DNA of 64,000 nucleotides, from assembly GCA_902702965.1 (NCBI GenBank), contig CACRXP010001167.1, positions 71,023 to 135,022 on the forward strand, in the 5' to 3' direction. The notes beneath the pieces are model-generated. The model was not told where the DNA came from and did not search any database. It was given only the letters and a program-made list of their open reading frames with translations. The position numbers and the translations under genes are program-made. Numbering within the stretch: the first letter of the stretch is position 1; each line of letters begins with the position of its first letter. The stretch is from Spirometra erinaceieuropaei. Taxonomy: Eukaryota > Platyhelminthes > Cestoda > Diphyllobothriidea > Diphyllobothriidae. Below are positions 46,518 through 58,429 of the stretch, piece by piece.

Positions 46518-46523
46518 TTTAAT
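46518..46523 (-). terminator. LSM5 polyadenylation signal ATTAAA
   Basis: On the minus strand ATTAAA occurs 11 bases after the LSM5 stop codon, which is close but typical for compact flatworm 3' ends. Confidence 0.5.
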
Positions 46524-46533
46524 GATAACAATA

Positions 46534-46800
46534 TTAAACTTCGGGTCCTTCACCACCGGGGACCATCATAGCAATGTGACTACCGCTCAAAAGGATGTGT
46601 GACAGCTTGGTAATTCGTTTCCCTTGGGCGGTGAATTCGAATTCCGTCACATCAACGAGGACCATGTTGACATACCCATCAAAGCCTAAAAGAGTACCAA
46701 CCATTTCCTTGTCGTTCTTCATGATAATGTGGATCCGCGAACCGATGCATTTGTCAATTAGCTCCAGAGGCAGCAGATGTGTGGAGCCCATCGACTCCAT
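46534..46800 (-). CDS. LSM5: U6 snRNA-associated Sm-like protein LSm5, complete
   Basis: LSm5 is a subunit of the LSm1-7 ring (cytoplasmic mRNA decapping) and the LSm2-8 ring (nuclear U6 snRNA 3' end binding). The single coding exon gives 88 residues (human 91). Sm1 spans about residues 15-52 ([20 protein letters not shown], then [16 protein letters not shown]). Sm2 spans about residues 64-83 ([20 protein letters not shown]), and the C-terminus is GEGPEV as in other LSm5 proteins. Only the first residues (MESMGST) differ from relatives. ATG 46791 is an alternative start. A CCTGTAG acceptor-like site just upstream (about 46807-46813) could be a 5' UTR intron or spliced-leader acceptor. Confidence 0.97.
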   Translation of the reverse strand: MESMGSTHLLPLELIDKCIGSRIHIIMKNDKEMVGTLLGFDGYVNMVLVDVTEFEFTAQGKRITKLSHILLSGSHIAMMVPGGEGPEV

Positions 46801-46809
46801 GGCGTACTA

Positions 46810-47770
46810 CAGGGACCTAAAAAGACTTACATTAAGATTAAATAAGTACCAAAAAGAAGGGGTTTTAAGATCGCTGTTTAGTTAATAATAGCAGAAAAAG
46901 GTTACGTGGCAAAGAAAGTGTGTTGAAAAAAGTGTATGTAACTCGGATCAATGCCGAGACCTCGTTTGATTTGGCTAGCGCCATTTACGACTGCGCCCGT
47001 TGCCAGCATCCTGCATGTCGGTAACGACAGAGAAATCCTTCACGCTCACGGGGTTCCGGCCAGTGAGCACTCTAAATATGTTTGAAGACAACTGCTACCG
47101 TAAAATGCCTTTGATATCACAATGGGCAAACGAAGTAGATCTCCTTTAAGGGGATTTAGTTTACATGGGACCACTGTTATAAGGTTTAAAAAATCGGGCT
47201 TCAAAAACGGCCCAAACAATGTGAATCTAACGGTGGACCGAGACATGGTTTGTCGGAGTGAGGGAATCCCTTCGTTTGAAAAATCCCACTGACCTTATTG
47301 GAGCGATGTCCCACTTCAGATGTGGGCAACGTGAGTGGGATCATCAGTGGTATTGCAACATGCAGGAAAATGGGACCATGAACTGCATGAGCTCAGTTTT
47401 CATCCATGCCAAAGTTGTTTAAAGATATAAATTCACTAGTGTACTGTAGAACTGTAACCCAGCTACCTAATCACTTGCGATAAGTGCAGATCGCACATGA
47501 GGCAACGAACCTACTTATAGCAGTCTGAGAACCGAACGCAGAAGTGCGGCTGTTCGGCACTGAATTTCTTCTAAAACCCAAAGGAAACATGAGGAACACC
47601 ACAGAGGTTACAAACTGCAACAGGCCGCGTGTTTAGATAACGGTCCGGATAGCGAGCCTCGTCGATAATACCTAAATCGACCACTTACATCTTGTACAGG
47701 AATCATGCGACTCCCAACTTTGCGCTAATAATACATGAGCGGACTCAAAGGCGCACCTGCGCACGTTAGA
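46810..47770. other. LSM5 upstream region, no recognised gene
   Basis: This region includes the presumed LSM5 promoter. An open frame at 47046-47246 (minus) has no recognised domain. Confidence 0.4.
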
Positions 47771-47780
47771 AGACTACCTG

Positions 47781-48260
47781 TACTTGTTATGGCTACGATT
47801 ATGTCCGGCATGGTCTACCTCGATGATGTCGCGGAAAGCATCTCTCCACGCGCAAGGATCTGCGGTAGCGGATCCGGAGAGTTCGACTTACCCTCTTCTC
47901 AGATGGAGAAGAGCAAATACCGAAGGTCCAAGATCCACCTCCATGGCAAGATAAAATACGCCAATCAGGTTTTGGGCCGAGCTCTTCGTAGCTTCCAGTT
48001 AAACAGTTGCGGCGGGGGAAGGGTAACAGCACAAGGCTTATGCAGTGGACGGTGAAGGGTGTGCCCAAACTGCTTCAGACGTCTTTCTTTGGTGACCCAT
48101 GCTACCCTCGTATTGTTGCATTCAGCGCGAGCCGTCTCATTCCAGAAAGAGTCGACATGCCTCACTTTAGAGAAGGTTCCCAGACAATGTTGATCGAGTA
48201 CTCCCAGTTTTTGCTCGCCTTCCAGGCACACAATCCACTATGCATAACCGTATGGGACTG
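47781..48260 (-). mobile_element. RTE-type LINE fragment, C-terminal RT region
   Basis: The minus strand reads EGEQKLGVLDQHCLGTFSKV and then ERRLKQFGHTLHRPLHKPCA. This is the familiar 'CLR.I..V...(W)..R......RRL.W(F/L)GH(V)LR(R/M)P' block that follows the RT domain in flatworm LINEs. The rest of the element is absent and stops are present. Confidence 0.7.
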
Positions 48261-48413
48261 ACTGGACTAGTAAACGCTATCTCTGATCTCTTTTGCGATG
48301 GAGATATCGTGACGGGTCAATTGACGCATGAGGACTTCAAAAAGTCTGCGGACAGCATCGACTCGGAAGACAGCGTCATTCTTGCTTTGTTCACTGCGGT
48401 ATCTTCGTCCTGA
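48252..48413 (+). CDS. Small acidic open frame, function unknown
   Basis: A 53-codon frame from ATG 48252 reads MGLTGLVNAISDLFCDGDIV, then QLTHEDFKKSADSIDSEDSV. Codon composition looks more protein-like than surrounding noise, but no family was recognised. It may be a fragment of a repeat-encoded protein or chance. Confidence 0.2.
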   Translation: MGLTGLVNAISDLFCDGDIVTGQLTHEDFKKSADSIDSEDSVILALFTAVSSS

Positions 48414-48419
48414 GATAGT

Positions 48420-50050
48420 CTTAACTGTCTAATTTTTATCCCGATAACTACTAAGTCCAGGAGATACATTAACTTTGTCAGAGATGCAGCTCAGAACACT
48501 GCGAACAACGCCATTTTCGTGGAATACACTGCGAATGTGGTTTATAATAGTGTGGTAGGGCGAGAACTGTTCAATGACGATTTCTTACCCGCCGCCGGAC
48601 GACCGTCATCAGACAAGAACTTCTTACTAATGGTCCAAAATGTTGGGATACTAAGTTTTTTTACCTGGGTCCCCTACACCCGGTACACATAGGGATTAAT
48701 AGACAGTTATAGGGCTCGTGGCCGCGAGGCCCAACAGAGCGTTCCTTCAAAATGCCCTAATCCGTCATTAGTAATTTCAAGGATGGATTGAAGTCCGTGC
48801 ACATCTATTTGCCCAGAGGGTTTTCGCAGCGCCCTGGGCTTAATAATGACTCCAAGACGTGAAAGGGACTAAATTACATCGGTTCTTTCTGCACACTGGC
48901 ACTATTATCCTGGACGGACATCGTCCAGAAAATACTGGAAGCATCTCTACTTATTGTTTCCAGTTACTTGTTGTTTAATCCGTCCGAAGATGTGTAGTTG
49001 GTGCTGTACAGTAAAGATTTTCCAAGAAACTTTGTGGAGACATGTGGCTTTGTACGGTAAAGTAGTGTACTGTGCTCACGACATTGTTCACCTGCCGGAC
49101 GACGTATTTCCGTGTGAACTTTTTGACAGTTTTCCCTAATTCTCTTTCAGAATTTGCCTCAGTAGAGTAGAGTTGCTTCTGAACAAGCCACCACATAGAC
49201 CGCAATAGGTGATGAACATGCACAGACTGGCTGAAAGAAATAGCAGGCGGGCAAAATGCAGAGTCAACGAGAGTGGGCATTGAAGTCTGCGCAGATTAAT
49301 TGCTCATAGCCAGCTGTGAATGAACCATTTTCGATATCGCATACGAAATGTCCGACACATGCAGCTATAATTGCGTATAATGGCTACTAGTTGCCACTGA
49401 GACACAGTCAAAGTAGCCTGTACTTTTACTACAGGAAGTTCATACTTAAAGGGGTAGGAAAGGTCCACGGCGATCAACGCCAATAGGGAAAAAATGGAGA
49501 AGAGCTCAGCCACAACCACTGCCAGCGGCAAGGAGAATCGTTAGACCTTTGAACCACGCGCTCCTTGGACTATGAGTTAAAACGTCAGATTTTGTCATAG
49601 ATTGTCGTTTTCGAAAACAAAGTCATCGGTGCTTGAATTAAGCGTTATTTCTGTAAAAAATCTGCATGATTGCGTAGACGAAAGCCAAAAATGTAGCACA
49701 GAGCAAAACCTTAAAAATTCGAGTCGGATAAGGCGGAAAGCCGAGCAAGCATAATTGTTTGTGCCGGCAAAAGTAGGGTGAGATGTATTGCATGACTAAT
49801 TCAACCAGCGTACAGTACTACAGAGTACACAGAAAGTTGTGGAGCAAATACATGAGGTCAGGGCTCATTAAAAAGTCGACAAAAATCAAATGGATTTTGA
49901 CTTACAAAAGGGCACAAATAAAAAGAAGTCAATGGAAGGACCAGTGTAAAAATGCCAAATTCTTAAGCAAAAAGAAAAGATCTCGTGTGGCACAAATGGT
50001 CTGGCCTCCTGCGCAACACGCTTGGTTTTCAAATAAATGAATATTCAGTT
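48420..50050. other. No recognised gene
   Basis: Short open frames only, no repeat recognised. Confidence 0.4.
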
Positions 50051-51529
50051 CGGAACTCACATGCTTTATTGTGTAATAGGGCCCACATGGAGAGGGAGTC
50101 AAGCACACGCTTCCCACTCGCGCGGAGTGTGCGTATTCCGTGCTTGTGATGCATGACTTAGGACGACTTTGTGTCCGGTGTATGTATTGGCAGGAAAATG
50201 TGTGATGATAGAGGTTGGTCTGTGGTGTCCTTCGCAGATTCACAGAGAGACGCATATGATTGATACGGCCCGTGCGATTACAGGATGTGCGTGACAGTAT
50301 TGTCTGTTGAGGCGAATGTTTTGGGTGCATACTGACACTTCAGGCGTCGCTTCGTCAGCTTATTTGCGATGGATTCGCCAGTGACCAACAGAATCTGTGC
50401 TTTATGTGAAGATGTGATCGCAATGAGGAGAGGTTCGGAACGAGCTCGCACTACTGCTGGTGAGGGCGATGATAGTGAAGTTGACTGCGGTGGTTGATAG
50501 TGAACGGAAGTGGGGAGTTGGTAGGCATCATCGCGGTGTGCGTGGCAGTTATACTGGGAGTATTGGTAGGCGGCTGCGGGACGCTGAGTTTTTGTTCACC
50601 AGTGGTGGTGGTGATCACCATTGTGGCGTCGTGGTGGTTGTGACATAATTGACGCTGATGACGTTTTTAGAGGCAGTAAATTGAGCCGTCGTGTTTTTGC
50701 ATTGCGTCCGAAGATGTCCGACCACGATGATCCGCGCGCGAAATGTCCCTTATCAACGTTGGAAGTGATCAAATGCTGAGGTTGTGGCTCCACGGCGTTT
50801 CCGGCATGCGAGCCGATCGCTGAACTTTGACAGCGGCTGTACGTTTGATTTCACAAACTCTTGCTCCACTACTCACCCCTCCTTTCCACGCCGGTTGGTC
50901 GTGAACGAGATTCTCTTAGTCGTCTCAATGACTTTCAAACCCCTGAGTAAAGTTTGTGGGGTGTACCTGTAGCGTCGCTGTAGTCCTTCTTGTCGGAAAG
51001 TACCCGTACTGACGTTGCCGTGGAAAAGTCGTTTTTTTGTTGGCGATCGTCATCTATCCAGTCAAGTAGGCTACTGCCGCGCAGTTGCCTCAGAATGTTG
51101 TGGAATCTGAGGATTCCGGTTCGTTTTAGGGCTTCCGTGTACTGGATCTTGTCTATTCACATCAATTTTAGTATTCTTCCAAGACAGCCGAATCATAATG
51201 GACTCAGGTTCCTGGCTTGATTGGAATGGGCTTTCTATGTCCCTGTCCCGTAGAATAGTGTCGTCAGCACAACCACCATGCAGATCTTGAGTATGGCGTT
51301 GAGGTGAAGTCCTCAGCGATTCCAGACTGGCGTCCGTAGTCAGTCAAATGCCTGACTGACTTTAGAGACTCGGGGGAACACTTTGTCGCCGATCCTGGCA
51401 TTTATGAGATTGTGCAGCCCAGGTATACAAATTGCTTTGCAATTCGTTTCTGGTGCTGTTTATGGATGACCACCATCTTCTTCGATTTGCTGGTAAATCC
51501 GAATGGTGGAGGGACGCTCACTGATCGTG

Positions 51530-51683
51530 TAGCAGAACTCAATCACCCCATTGTGACTTGGAGCTCTCTCGAACCTGGCCAGCAGCCTCATAGCGGCACG
51601 TAATATAAACAGAATGACACTACTGACAAAGACAAAGGGGACGGGAATGGTCACTTCTGGCTTATTAACCGGCGTCAGCAAGT
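51530..51683 (-). repeat. SINE, inverted partial copy within the RTE LINE
   Basis: On the minus strand the 3' SINE segment (AATAAGCCAGAAGTGACCAT, CCTTTGTCTTTGTC) runs into GTGCCGCTATGAGGCTGCTG and GTTCGAGAGAG, matching the unit end at 26466-26533. It is head-to-head with the copy at 51684-51895. Confidence 0.75.
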
Positions 51684-51895
51684 GAGCGACCCTTGACCAT
51701 CGTATATGCCCGGTCCCAACCGATAGGCCAAAGAGCCCGTAGCTGAGTGGTTAAGGTATTGTACTTCTAATCAAAGGGTCGCAGGATCGAGCCCCAGGTG
51801 TTGCAAAGTAGAGGATCGGATATGGCTGGCTGAGGACGATTAATAAGCCAGATTCGGCCATTCCATTCAACATTGTCTTTGTCGACAATGCCATT
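51684..51895 (+). repeat. SINE with tRNA-like head, copy inside the RTE LINE
   Basis: It starts ACCATCGTATATGCCCGG, then the tRNA-like part CCCGTAGCTGAGTGGTTAAG (A box) and GGATCGAGCCCC (B box-like), then GGCTGGCTGAGGACGA, AATAAGCCAG and GGCCATTCCATTC, ending in a TTGTCTTTGTCGACAAT string. It aligns throughout with 52998-53216. Confidence 0.82.
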
Positions 51896-52947
51896 CGGTC
51901 AGCCCGCTGTTGGTGAAGCTGGAATGGAACAGGTATAGGCTTCTTCGTATGACCGCTTCCGTTATTGTGTGGAGTATGCGGTCATCTACGAAGAAATTGT
52001 CATGGACGCTTTTTGGGGTGCATTTAATCGTGTTCTCATGCATCGCGCGTTGAGTAGTCCGTCGATCCTATAGGGAATGTTGACATCAAAACGCCCATCA
52101 CGGTAGGCATCCGACATAATGCCAGAAAACACGAGGCCGGTGAGGGTGGGCGCGAGTACACAATCCCGTTTCGCTCCATTGCTCGCTGCGAATTCTTCGG
52201 GGCTATTCCTTTTTCCGTCGCGAAAGTAATCATTTCGCCCTGTAGTTGGCATAATATAGGTGTGAAGCACTCCAGTCATGCGAATTTCTGCGTGACCCTC
52301 CAGATTCCGTGGCAATTAACTGTATCAGAGGGTTTCGTCAGATCTACGAAGGTGGTGTAGAGGCTTGTACTCATCTTCTGACATTTTGTTGAAGTTGGTT
52401 TGCAGCGAAGATCGTATCACCGGTGCCGCGATCCCTTTAGAGTCCGCACTGGCTTTTCCAGAGGAGCCCTTTTTCCAAGTGGGTATCCCAGCCATTGGAG
52501 AGGATGCGGACGTGCTAGCGGTATGCAGAAAGCATTCACAGATTTCAGACGGTTATTTAGGCCTTCCAGTGCCCATAACTGCACCTAAAGAGCAAACCCG
52601 TCGGCAGTCGCACGAAAAAGTCATGAAAGGCTGTAAGTTTCTGTTGATGAATGAGGTTCAAGCCACGAATAATGCATATTAAATACTACAACGATCAAAT
52701 GTAATACTTATGTAATACACCAGAAAGGCCGAAAACTACTAGAGGCCATTCACTCTGATGATTCATGCATCAATCGACGCATCGATCTTGACACCATGTA
52801 CACAAATCTCAAGGAAAAAGGGAAAAGGTAAAAGCCAATCAAGCTGGGGAACCAGACTCGAAAATTTACGAAATAAAGTTTGTTCACTTTTCCCCAAGGA
52901 CTCATTGTTCTTCGAATTATGTTTCTTGGGATGCCCACCTTCCTTTA

Positions 52948-53216
52948 GGCACAACGCAACGAGTGAGTTCCATAAGAACGATCGATAAGCGCCCCTTACC
53001 ATTGTATATTCCCGATCGAAAACTGACAGGGCAAGGGGCTCGTGGCTCAGTGTTTGGAGGCGTGGACTTCTAACAAAACAGGTCGCGAGTTCGAGCCTCG
53101 GGTGTGCCACACTTCGGGGTTGGGTATGACTGGCTGACGACGGCTAATAAGCCAGAAATGGCCATTCCAGTCTCCCTTGTCTTTGTCGGTAATATCATTC
53201 AGTATATATGCATGTA
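52948..53216 (+). repeat. tRNA-derived SINE, most complete copy
   Basis: The 5' segment GGCACAACGCAACGAGTGAG is followed by the tRNA-like head (about 53035-53110) with A box-like TGGCTCAGTG and B box GAGTTCGAGCC, which would be the pol III promoter. The anticodon-loop position reads CTTCTAA. The tail has GACGACGGCTAATAAGCCAG, GGCCATTCCAGTC and TTGTCTTTGTCGGTAATATC, then AT-rich DNA. Confidence 0.85.
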
Positions 53217-53329
53217 TGTATCTCAAGGGTTAGAGGCAGAGTCCTTGATGACCCTATTTATGTACAATGCTTCCGCAGATTCGCACTCAAAATAAAATTA
53301 CAGACATTTACAATGTGAATGGGTTACAA

Positions 53330-54720
53330 CACAATCGTAATGATAAGGAAGTGCATCAGGTCACCGAATGTTAGTGTGGAGGGATTGTATATGGCAGTGT
53401 TTTACAGAACTGGCTGTGAGTAGTCATGCTGTAAAAGCCGATTTCTGTCGAAAATTAGACGAGTAAGTTTTCTTTTAAACATGTAAATTGTGTCAGCCGT
53501 CACCATCTCGCTTGAAGGCGAGTTTCACGGTCGGACAACCCGCTGGCTGAATGAAAACCTTCTACGGTCTAACCGCGGGCGCTCCTTCTGGACTTTGTAG
53601 GCATGACCGTGTAATTGGCTTGTATGTGAAAACTCAAAAAGTCCTCCGTTCCTAATGAGCAACCCTGGCCGCGGACAATCCGGAACGTCCAGAGTAGACT
53701 GCAGTTTAGTTGTCTATAAGATAGAGGGAATAGGCCAAGCAAATTCAGCCTCTCCTGATAAGACAAATGCTTGAGACCGTCGACTATCTTCGTCGCTGTG
53801 CGGTGCACCTGTTCGAGTAAGTCGATATCTTTCCTCATCCATGGTGAAGCTGATGGCATTCCATACTCTAGCTGGAGTCTCACAAAGGCACCAAAAAGTC
53901 TTTCCAAGCATTCGGGAGGAAGTATTTTGAATGCACGTCTGATCCAGTGTAGAATACTAGTTGCCTTCTGGACTATCTTTTTACAGTGTTCTGATGGCGA
54001 TAAATTTGTGGTCGTCCATACACCGAAATCTCTGTGTCTTTCCACAGTTTCTAATGCCGTTCCGTTAATATAGGGATGATGTTTAGGAGGGGCATATCGT
54101 CCGGTGTTTAGGCGCAAGACCACGCGCTTGGACACGTTAAACTTCAAAAGCCATCTTTTCGACTAAACACACAGTTTGTCGATGTTGGACTGCAAATTCT
54201 CTGCGTCATCATAGTGCTTGACCTCACTCCATATTTTTATGTCATACGCGGACATGAGAGCCTCGTCATTTATCTCATTGATGCAGTCATTAACATAAAT
54301 CAGGCCTAAGACAGAACCCTGTGGGACACCACTTTCCACCTCGGCCCATCCCGAGGTAGAGTTACCAACGACGATTCTTTGTACTCTGGAGGACAGAAAA
54401 CTCCTGATCCCTTTAACCATTCATCCTTGAATTCCTACCCCCCAGATATTCTGTAAAAGAAGCCTGTGCGGAACACTGTCAAAGGCATTCTCTAGTCAAA
54501 AAATATGACATCCACTGGAAAACCCTTATCGGTAGCTCGTGTCCATTTCTCGTGCGAGTAAAGAACACTCGTTAGGCAGGAGCGCCCTGGACGAAAGCCA
54601 TGTTGGGCATCACACAATATTTTGTTATTTTCCAGGTATTTCATTATGTGTCTTTTTAATGCGTTCCATTATTTTACACGCCATGCAAGTAAGACTGACG
54701 GGACGTTCTGCCCGTAACCC
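53330..54720 (-). mobile_element. Jockey/CR1-type LINE, copy 3 (RT to 3' end)
   Basis: The minus strand reads IMKYLENNKILCDAQHGFRP, GRSCLTSVLYSHEKWTRATD, GFPVDVIFFD (first catalytic block, then a frameshift), GVPQGSVLGLIYVNDCINEI, ALMSAYDIKIWSEV (catalytic ADD reads AYD), KFNVSKRVVLRLNTGRYAPP and SEHCKKIVQKATSILHWIRR. The longest open part is 192 codons (53569-54147). The 5' end with the endonuclease is absent. It is the best preserved of the three copies of this family here, but frameshifts and the altered active site make it inactive. Confidence 0.92.
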
Positions 54721-57700
54721 CCGATACGTACATAAATGCATACAGAAAATACTCAGAACACGACTTGCACTATTTCTTTAAAAATCGTAAAATTATATGA
54801 TTAGTCATCATAGCTCCATAAAAGGAGTAGCATTCATCGCAATGCTGATGAAAATCCAAGGAAAACTATCATAACAGTTTTACGAAAATAGGCATACATA
54901 ATAGGCAACCCATAGCGAAATCGAGAAAAACGCCTCTATACCCGATCGGAGGGTTAAAAACTTTCGATACCCGAAAATGTTATTGCTGTAAGTCTAAAAA
55001 GTCTGCTTGTTTGTCATCAACAAGCTAGTGGTTACGCCCGTACGTAAATAATTGTTTATACCTAATTCACTGTTGAAAACGACAGTTAATAGAAATTTCA
55101 TGCTACTTATGAAGCCTTAATTCCGCCGTATCGGATGTGATGAGCGCTTGAAAGGAGTGCATAATTCGTCCGTGGTATCCATGTTTTGGAAATTTATGGA
55201 GACAAGCAATTAGTGAGTCTTAACTGTCAAGGTTCGAAAGGCTTACACTTTGCAGGGAAATGCAGAGGCGGCAACATTTTTATCGCACAGGAATGGACGA
55301 GTAAATTACGCGAAGTGAATTTTTTCACAGCACGTTAGAGACCAGTTGCAAGAGGTTCTACAAACCGTAGTTGAAACCCTAAAAATTTAGCAATTCAGGA
55401 AATCCGTGATTTCTATCTGGAAGTCCTTCCCGCTTTAAGATATAAGGTAATTCAGTGCCATTTATCATTCTCCTACAGATCTTTTGTCTAGGCTGGTCCA
55501 AGGCCAGCAGCGCATATTATTCCTACAGGGGGATTTGTCGGAAACTTCCTGCGGTTTTTGAAAAATGATTATGTTTTCGGTCAGGTTGTCAAGGTTCAGT
55601 GCTCGCTTGTTTTCCCTGTTGTTTTGATTTTCTGCATTTCTTTCATCACCATTCTGATGTCTGCTCCTTAGTCATTTTTCACACTCCGGTTTATTTTTTT
55701 TCAATCTGGATGTATTTTCCGATGCACAGAGCCCTTAAGCATCTTCTTACTTTATGCTTCATACTACTCCTATGTGATTCGGTTGCATACTCCCTCTGAT
55801 TTGGTAGAAATGCTTTAACTTGACGTGTCCCTTTTGTGTGTTCAAATAAGCTTCGCGCCTTGACTTAAACTTTGCGAAACCTACGGAAGACTCAACCTTG
55901 AACAGGTTTAGAATGACTGTCAGCTGTGTCCTAGCCCTTAGGCGCACAGTGAGTTCTTCCTATTTTGTCGCTTGTGTCGCATTGGTCGCAAACTTAGATG
56001 CAAATTTTCCTTCCCGCAGTACGACCCGGGGACGGTGCTTTATTAAACTGTAGTAACTAATCCGATCTCGTCGTACTTGTTCCACGACTGGTCTGCACCG
56101 CATTCCCCTGAGTTCCACGCTATATTTTCAACCAGGTTAAGACGTCGTCTCCTCAGGTGATTTTCGCTTAACGACTTCTATTTGTTATACCCAGTGTTGG
56201 AGATTGGGTCACTTTTGCTGCAGGATACGAAGTTAGACATAGGCAAAAGTACATGAAATGTTCCTTTACCAGTTAAGCCATGAGTAGCTTCAAAGACGGA
56301 TGATCTAAAGATGCTAAATTTTCTTTATGGCGAAAGTGATTTTTTGTTATTGTTTGCACATACATGAAACCTGGGGACAGAACCCATAGGAGTCTGGGAC
56401 TGTATGCACGTCCGACGCACGCTGATTGTGTCAGGGCGAATTGCTTAGGAAAGCAGGACAGTTTAATAAAAATGCGTAAAGTAGCAAGCGCTTAGCTATG
56501 ACCACATCAAGTCCACGTGCTTAACATCCACGTCCATAGTATAAAACTGCCATAACTCCTGAACTAGATGTAAATCTGGGAATGCGTCTACGTACGGAAT
56601 CAGGTCTCGAAGCCTTCCTGCAAACTGGCTCAGCCGCTGACCTGAGAGTCACCACTTCCTCCATCTTTTGCCATTGAAGCAATGTCCACAAGCTACCGTC
56701 AAGTCTTCCCCTTATTTATGGATTATTTCAGCACTTAAGCCAGCATTTTTCGGATGCATTGCACTCCGTTTAAGTCACTCTGCAAATAATGTTCACAAGC
56801 ATAGCCCTCGGAGGCATTAGGAGGCATTCATAACCAAGAAACCGAGCCTGTACACACCATTGGCGCTTTAGGCCGTTGGAAAAATCTAATAGGCTCAACG
56901 GTTCATGCCGCAGCAGAGATCGTGACGTATAATTCTTGTGGAAATATGTAAGAAAGTTGATTTCTCATTGAATGTTAAGTGTGAGCTGTTTCCCCAATGC
57001 ATTTTTATGTGCAGTCCTCGGAAACACTCCGAAAACAATCTAGCCTCGGGTGACTGCATACCTTCGATAGATTGGTCTTTCGCAATATGCTATAGACCAA
57101 TAGAGTGGGTTATTAAAAAGTCCTAGCCCAAGTATGCTGATTATTTAAGAAACATGCCGATTTGGGTGTCAATCAAGGTAGCCCTCAGTGGTGTATGTCA
57201 TCATAGAATCGGGAAATATCCTTTCCACTGCTTGCCATCATGGCAGTGGTGTATTTTAACTCACAATTTTGTCTTGCTGCCACTGTTATATCGGATTATT
57301 TCTGATTCTTTGATATATGGATAAGAGGCCTGGTTGGTATGTCCTGCAGCCGCCTTCTAAACTTATTTAGCTGGTTAGAAATAAGTGAAGGTTTAGGATT
57401 TAACTGTGATAAAAAATGCCTTCGTTTAGACCTGAAGAGAATTTGTGGGTGGCTTGGTGGTGCCTGCTCGATTATTATCAGGGCAGGTCCCATTTAGAGG
57501 AGGAAGACAGCGGCAGTAAACTTGTATTCTGTGCAGTAACGTGGTTATAATTGCAGTCCCTGAAGCGGAGTCGGCCCAAGGCCTGCGCTCACATTTCTCC
57601 GCAAAGGTGATGTGGGCGCGTGTGAGCTAGTTACTGTTGACCTGTCGATCTCATTATATGATTATAGAGCACGTGGCTTCCTCGTGGCGGATGTCCACGG

Positions 57701-57940
57701 GGCCGAATATCGCATGTTTCCTTCACTCAGAAGCCACCATTTTATGATTCCTGGAGCAGAACGCCTGCAAGACGGAGGAATTAGACGTGCTTTTGGCGCT
57801 ATTAAGTCCCAATGAAATGCTGCGGAGAGCCATAGCAATCTATTGACCCAACATAGTTATGAATTAAGTCGATGTGTACGAGTTTGAACTAGAAGTGGAT
57901 TCGAACTGTACTAACCCCTTTTGAAATGATAAACGACAGG
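54721..57940. other. No recognised gene
   Basis: AT-rich DNA with short open frames. No repeat or domain recognised by eye. Confidence 0.4.
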
Positions 57941-57960
57941 CAGCAGTAATATAGTACACA

Positions 57961-58410
57961 GTGCAAGAGACGCCCGGTCGTCGCCCGAAACAGGACCTTG
58001 AATGCAACAATTGTGTCCACCGTATGTTGTCATTAGCACCACGACCGCCATCCCAGTTAGACCAGCTAGACATTTTGCCTATGCACGCCACATCAAACTG
58101 TATTTATGAGTTTACATGTAGTTGCGGATGCAAGTACATCGGGCGCACGCAAAGGCAGTTGGCAGCTCGGTCAGCTGAACACATGCCGAAGTGGCTGCTT
58201 AAGGCGGAAAATAAGGTACCCAGGAGCTCAATCACAAAGCACCTAATGGACACGGGCCATACCGTGGACCCAATTGTTGCATTCAAGGTCCTGTTTCGGG
58301 CGACGACCGAGCGTCCCTTGCGCTTTGCAGAGGCTGCTGCAATACGGAGGAGGAAACCAGAACTCTGTAAGCAGCTGGACCATGTGATAAACCTGGAACT
58401 GCCATGGTAA
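57961..58410 (+). mobile_element. Penelope-like element, lineage B, GIY-YIG endonuclease end with intact frame
   Basis: An unbroken 149-codon frame contains SNCIYEFTCSCGCKYIGRTQ, RQLAARSAEHMPKWL, HLMDTGHTVDP and ends LCKQLDHVINLELPW. The CIYEF and KYIGRT motifs are the GIY and YIG parts, and the SAEH motif supplies the His. The zinc-binding Cys pattern typical of Penelope endonucleases is preserved. No RT was found upstream, so it is a 5'-truncated copy, although the domain itself looks intact. Confidence 0.9.
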
Positions 58411-58429
58411 TTATCGATAGTACACAGTC

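Larger units (their letters stand above)
50060..52395 (-). mobile_element. RTE-type LINE, decayed copy with finger-like C-terminus, split by SINEs
   Basis: On the minus strand the order is TSLYTTFVDLTKPSDTVN (first catalytic block), SNGAKRDCVLAPTLTGLVFS, DAYRDGRFDVNIPYRIDG, VHDNFFVDDRILHT (catalytic FVDD), then, beyond a SINE insertion, KMVVIHKQHQKRIAKQFVYL and LTTLFYGTGT with SNQARNLSPL, matching 'LPTLLYGAETW...QARRLN'. The 3' part (50060-50960) is rich in Ser/Thr/His and contains a degraded C2H2-finger-like piece (GHFARGSSWSDIFGRNA). Stops and frameshifts throughout mark it as dead. Confidence 0.85.

Noticed and set aside
53035..53110. tRNA-Arg(TCT)-like gene
   Set aside because: The tRNA-like part is embedded in the SINE unit and recurs at 51.7 kb with the same flanks, so it is the SINE head.
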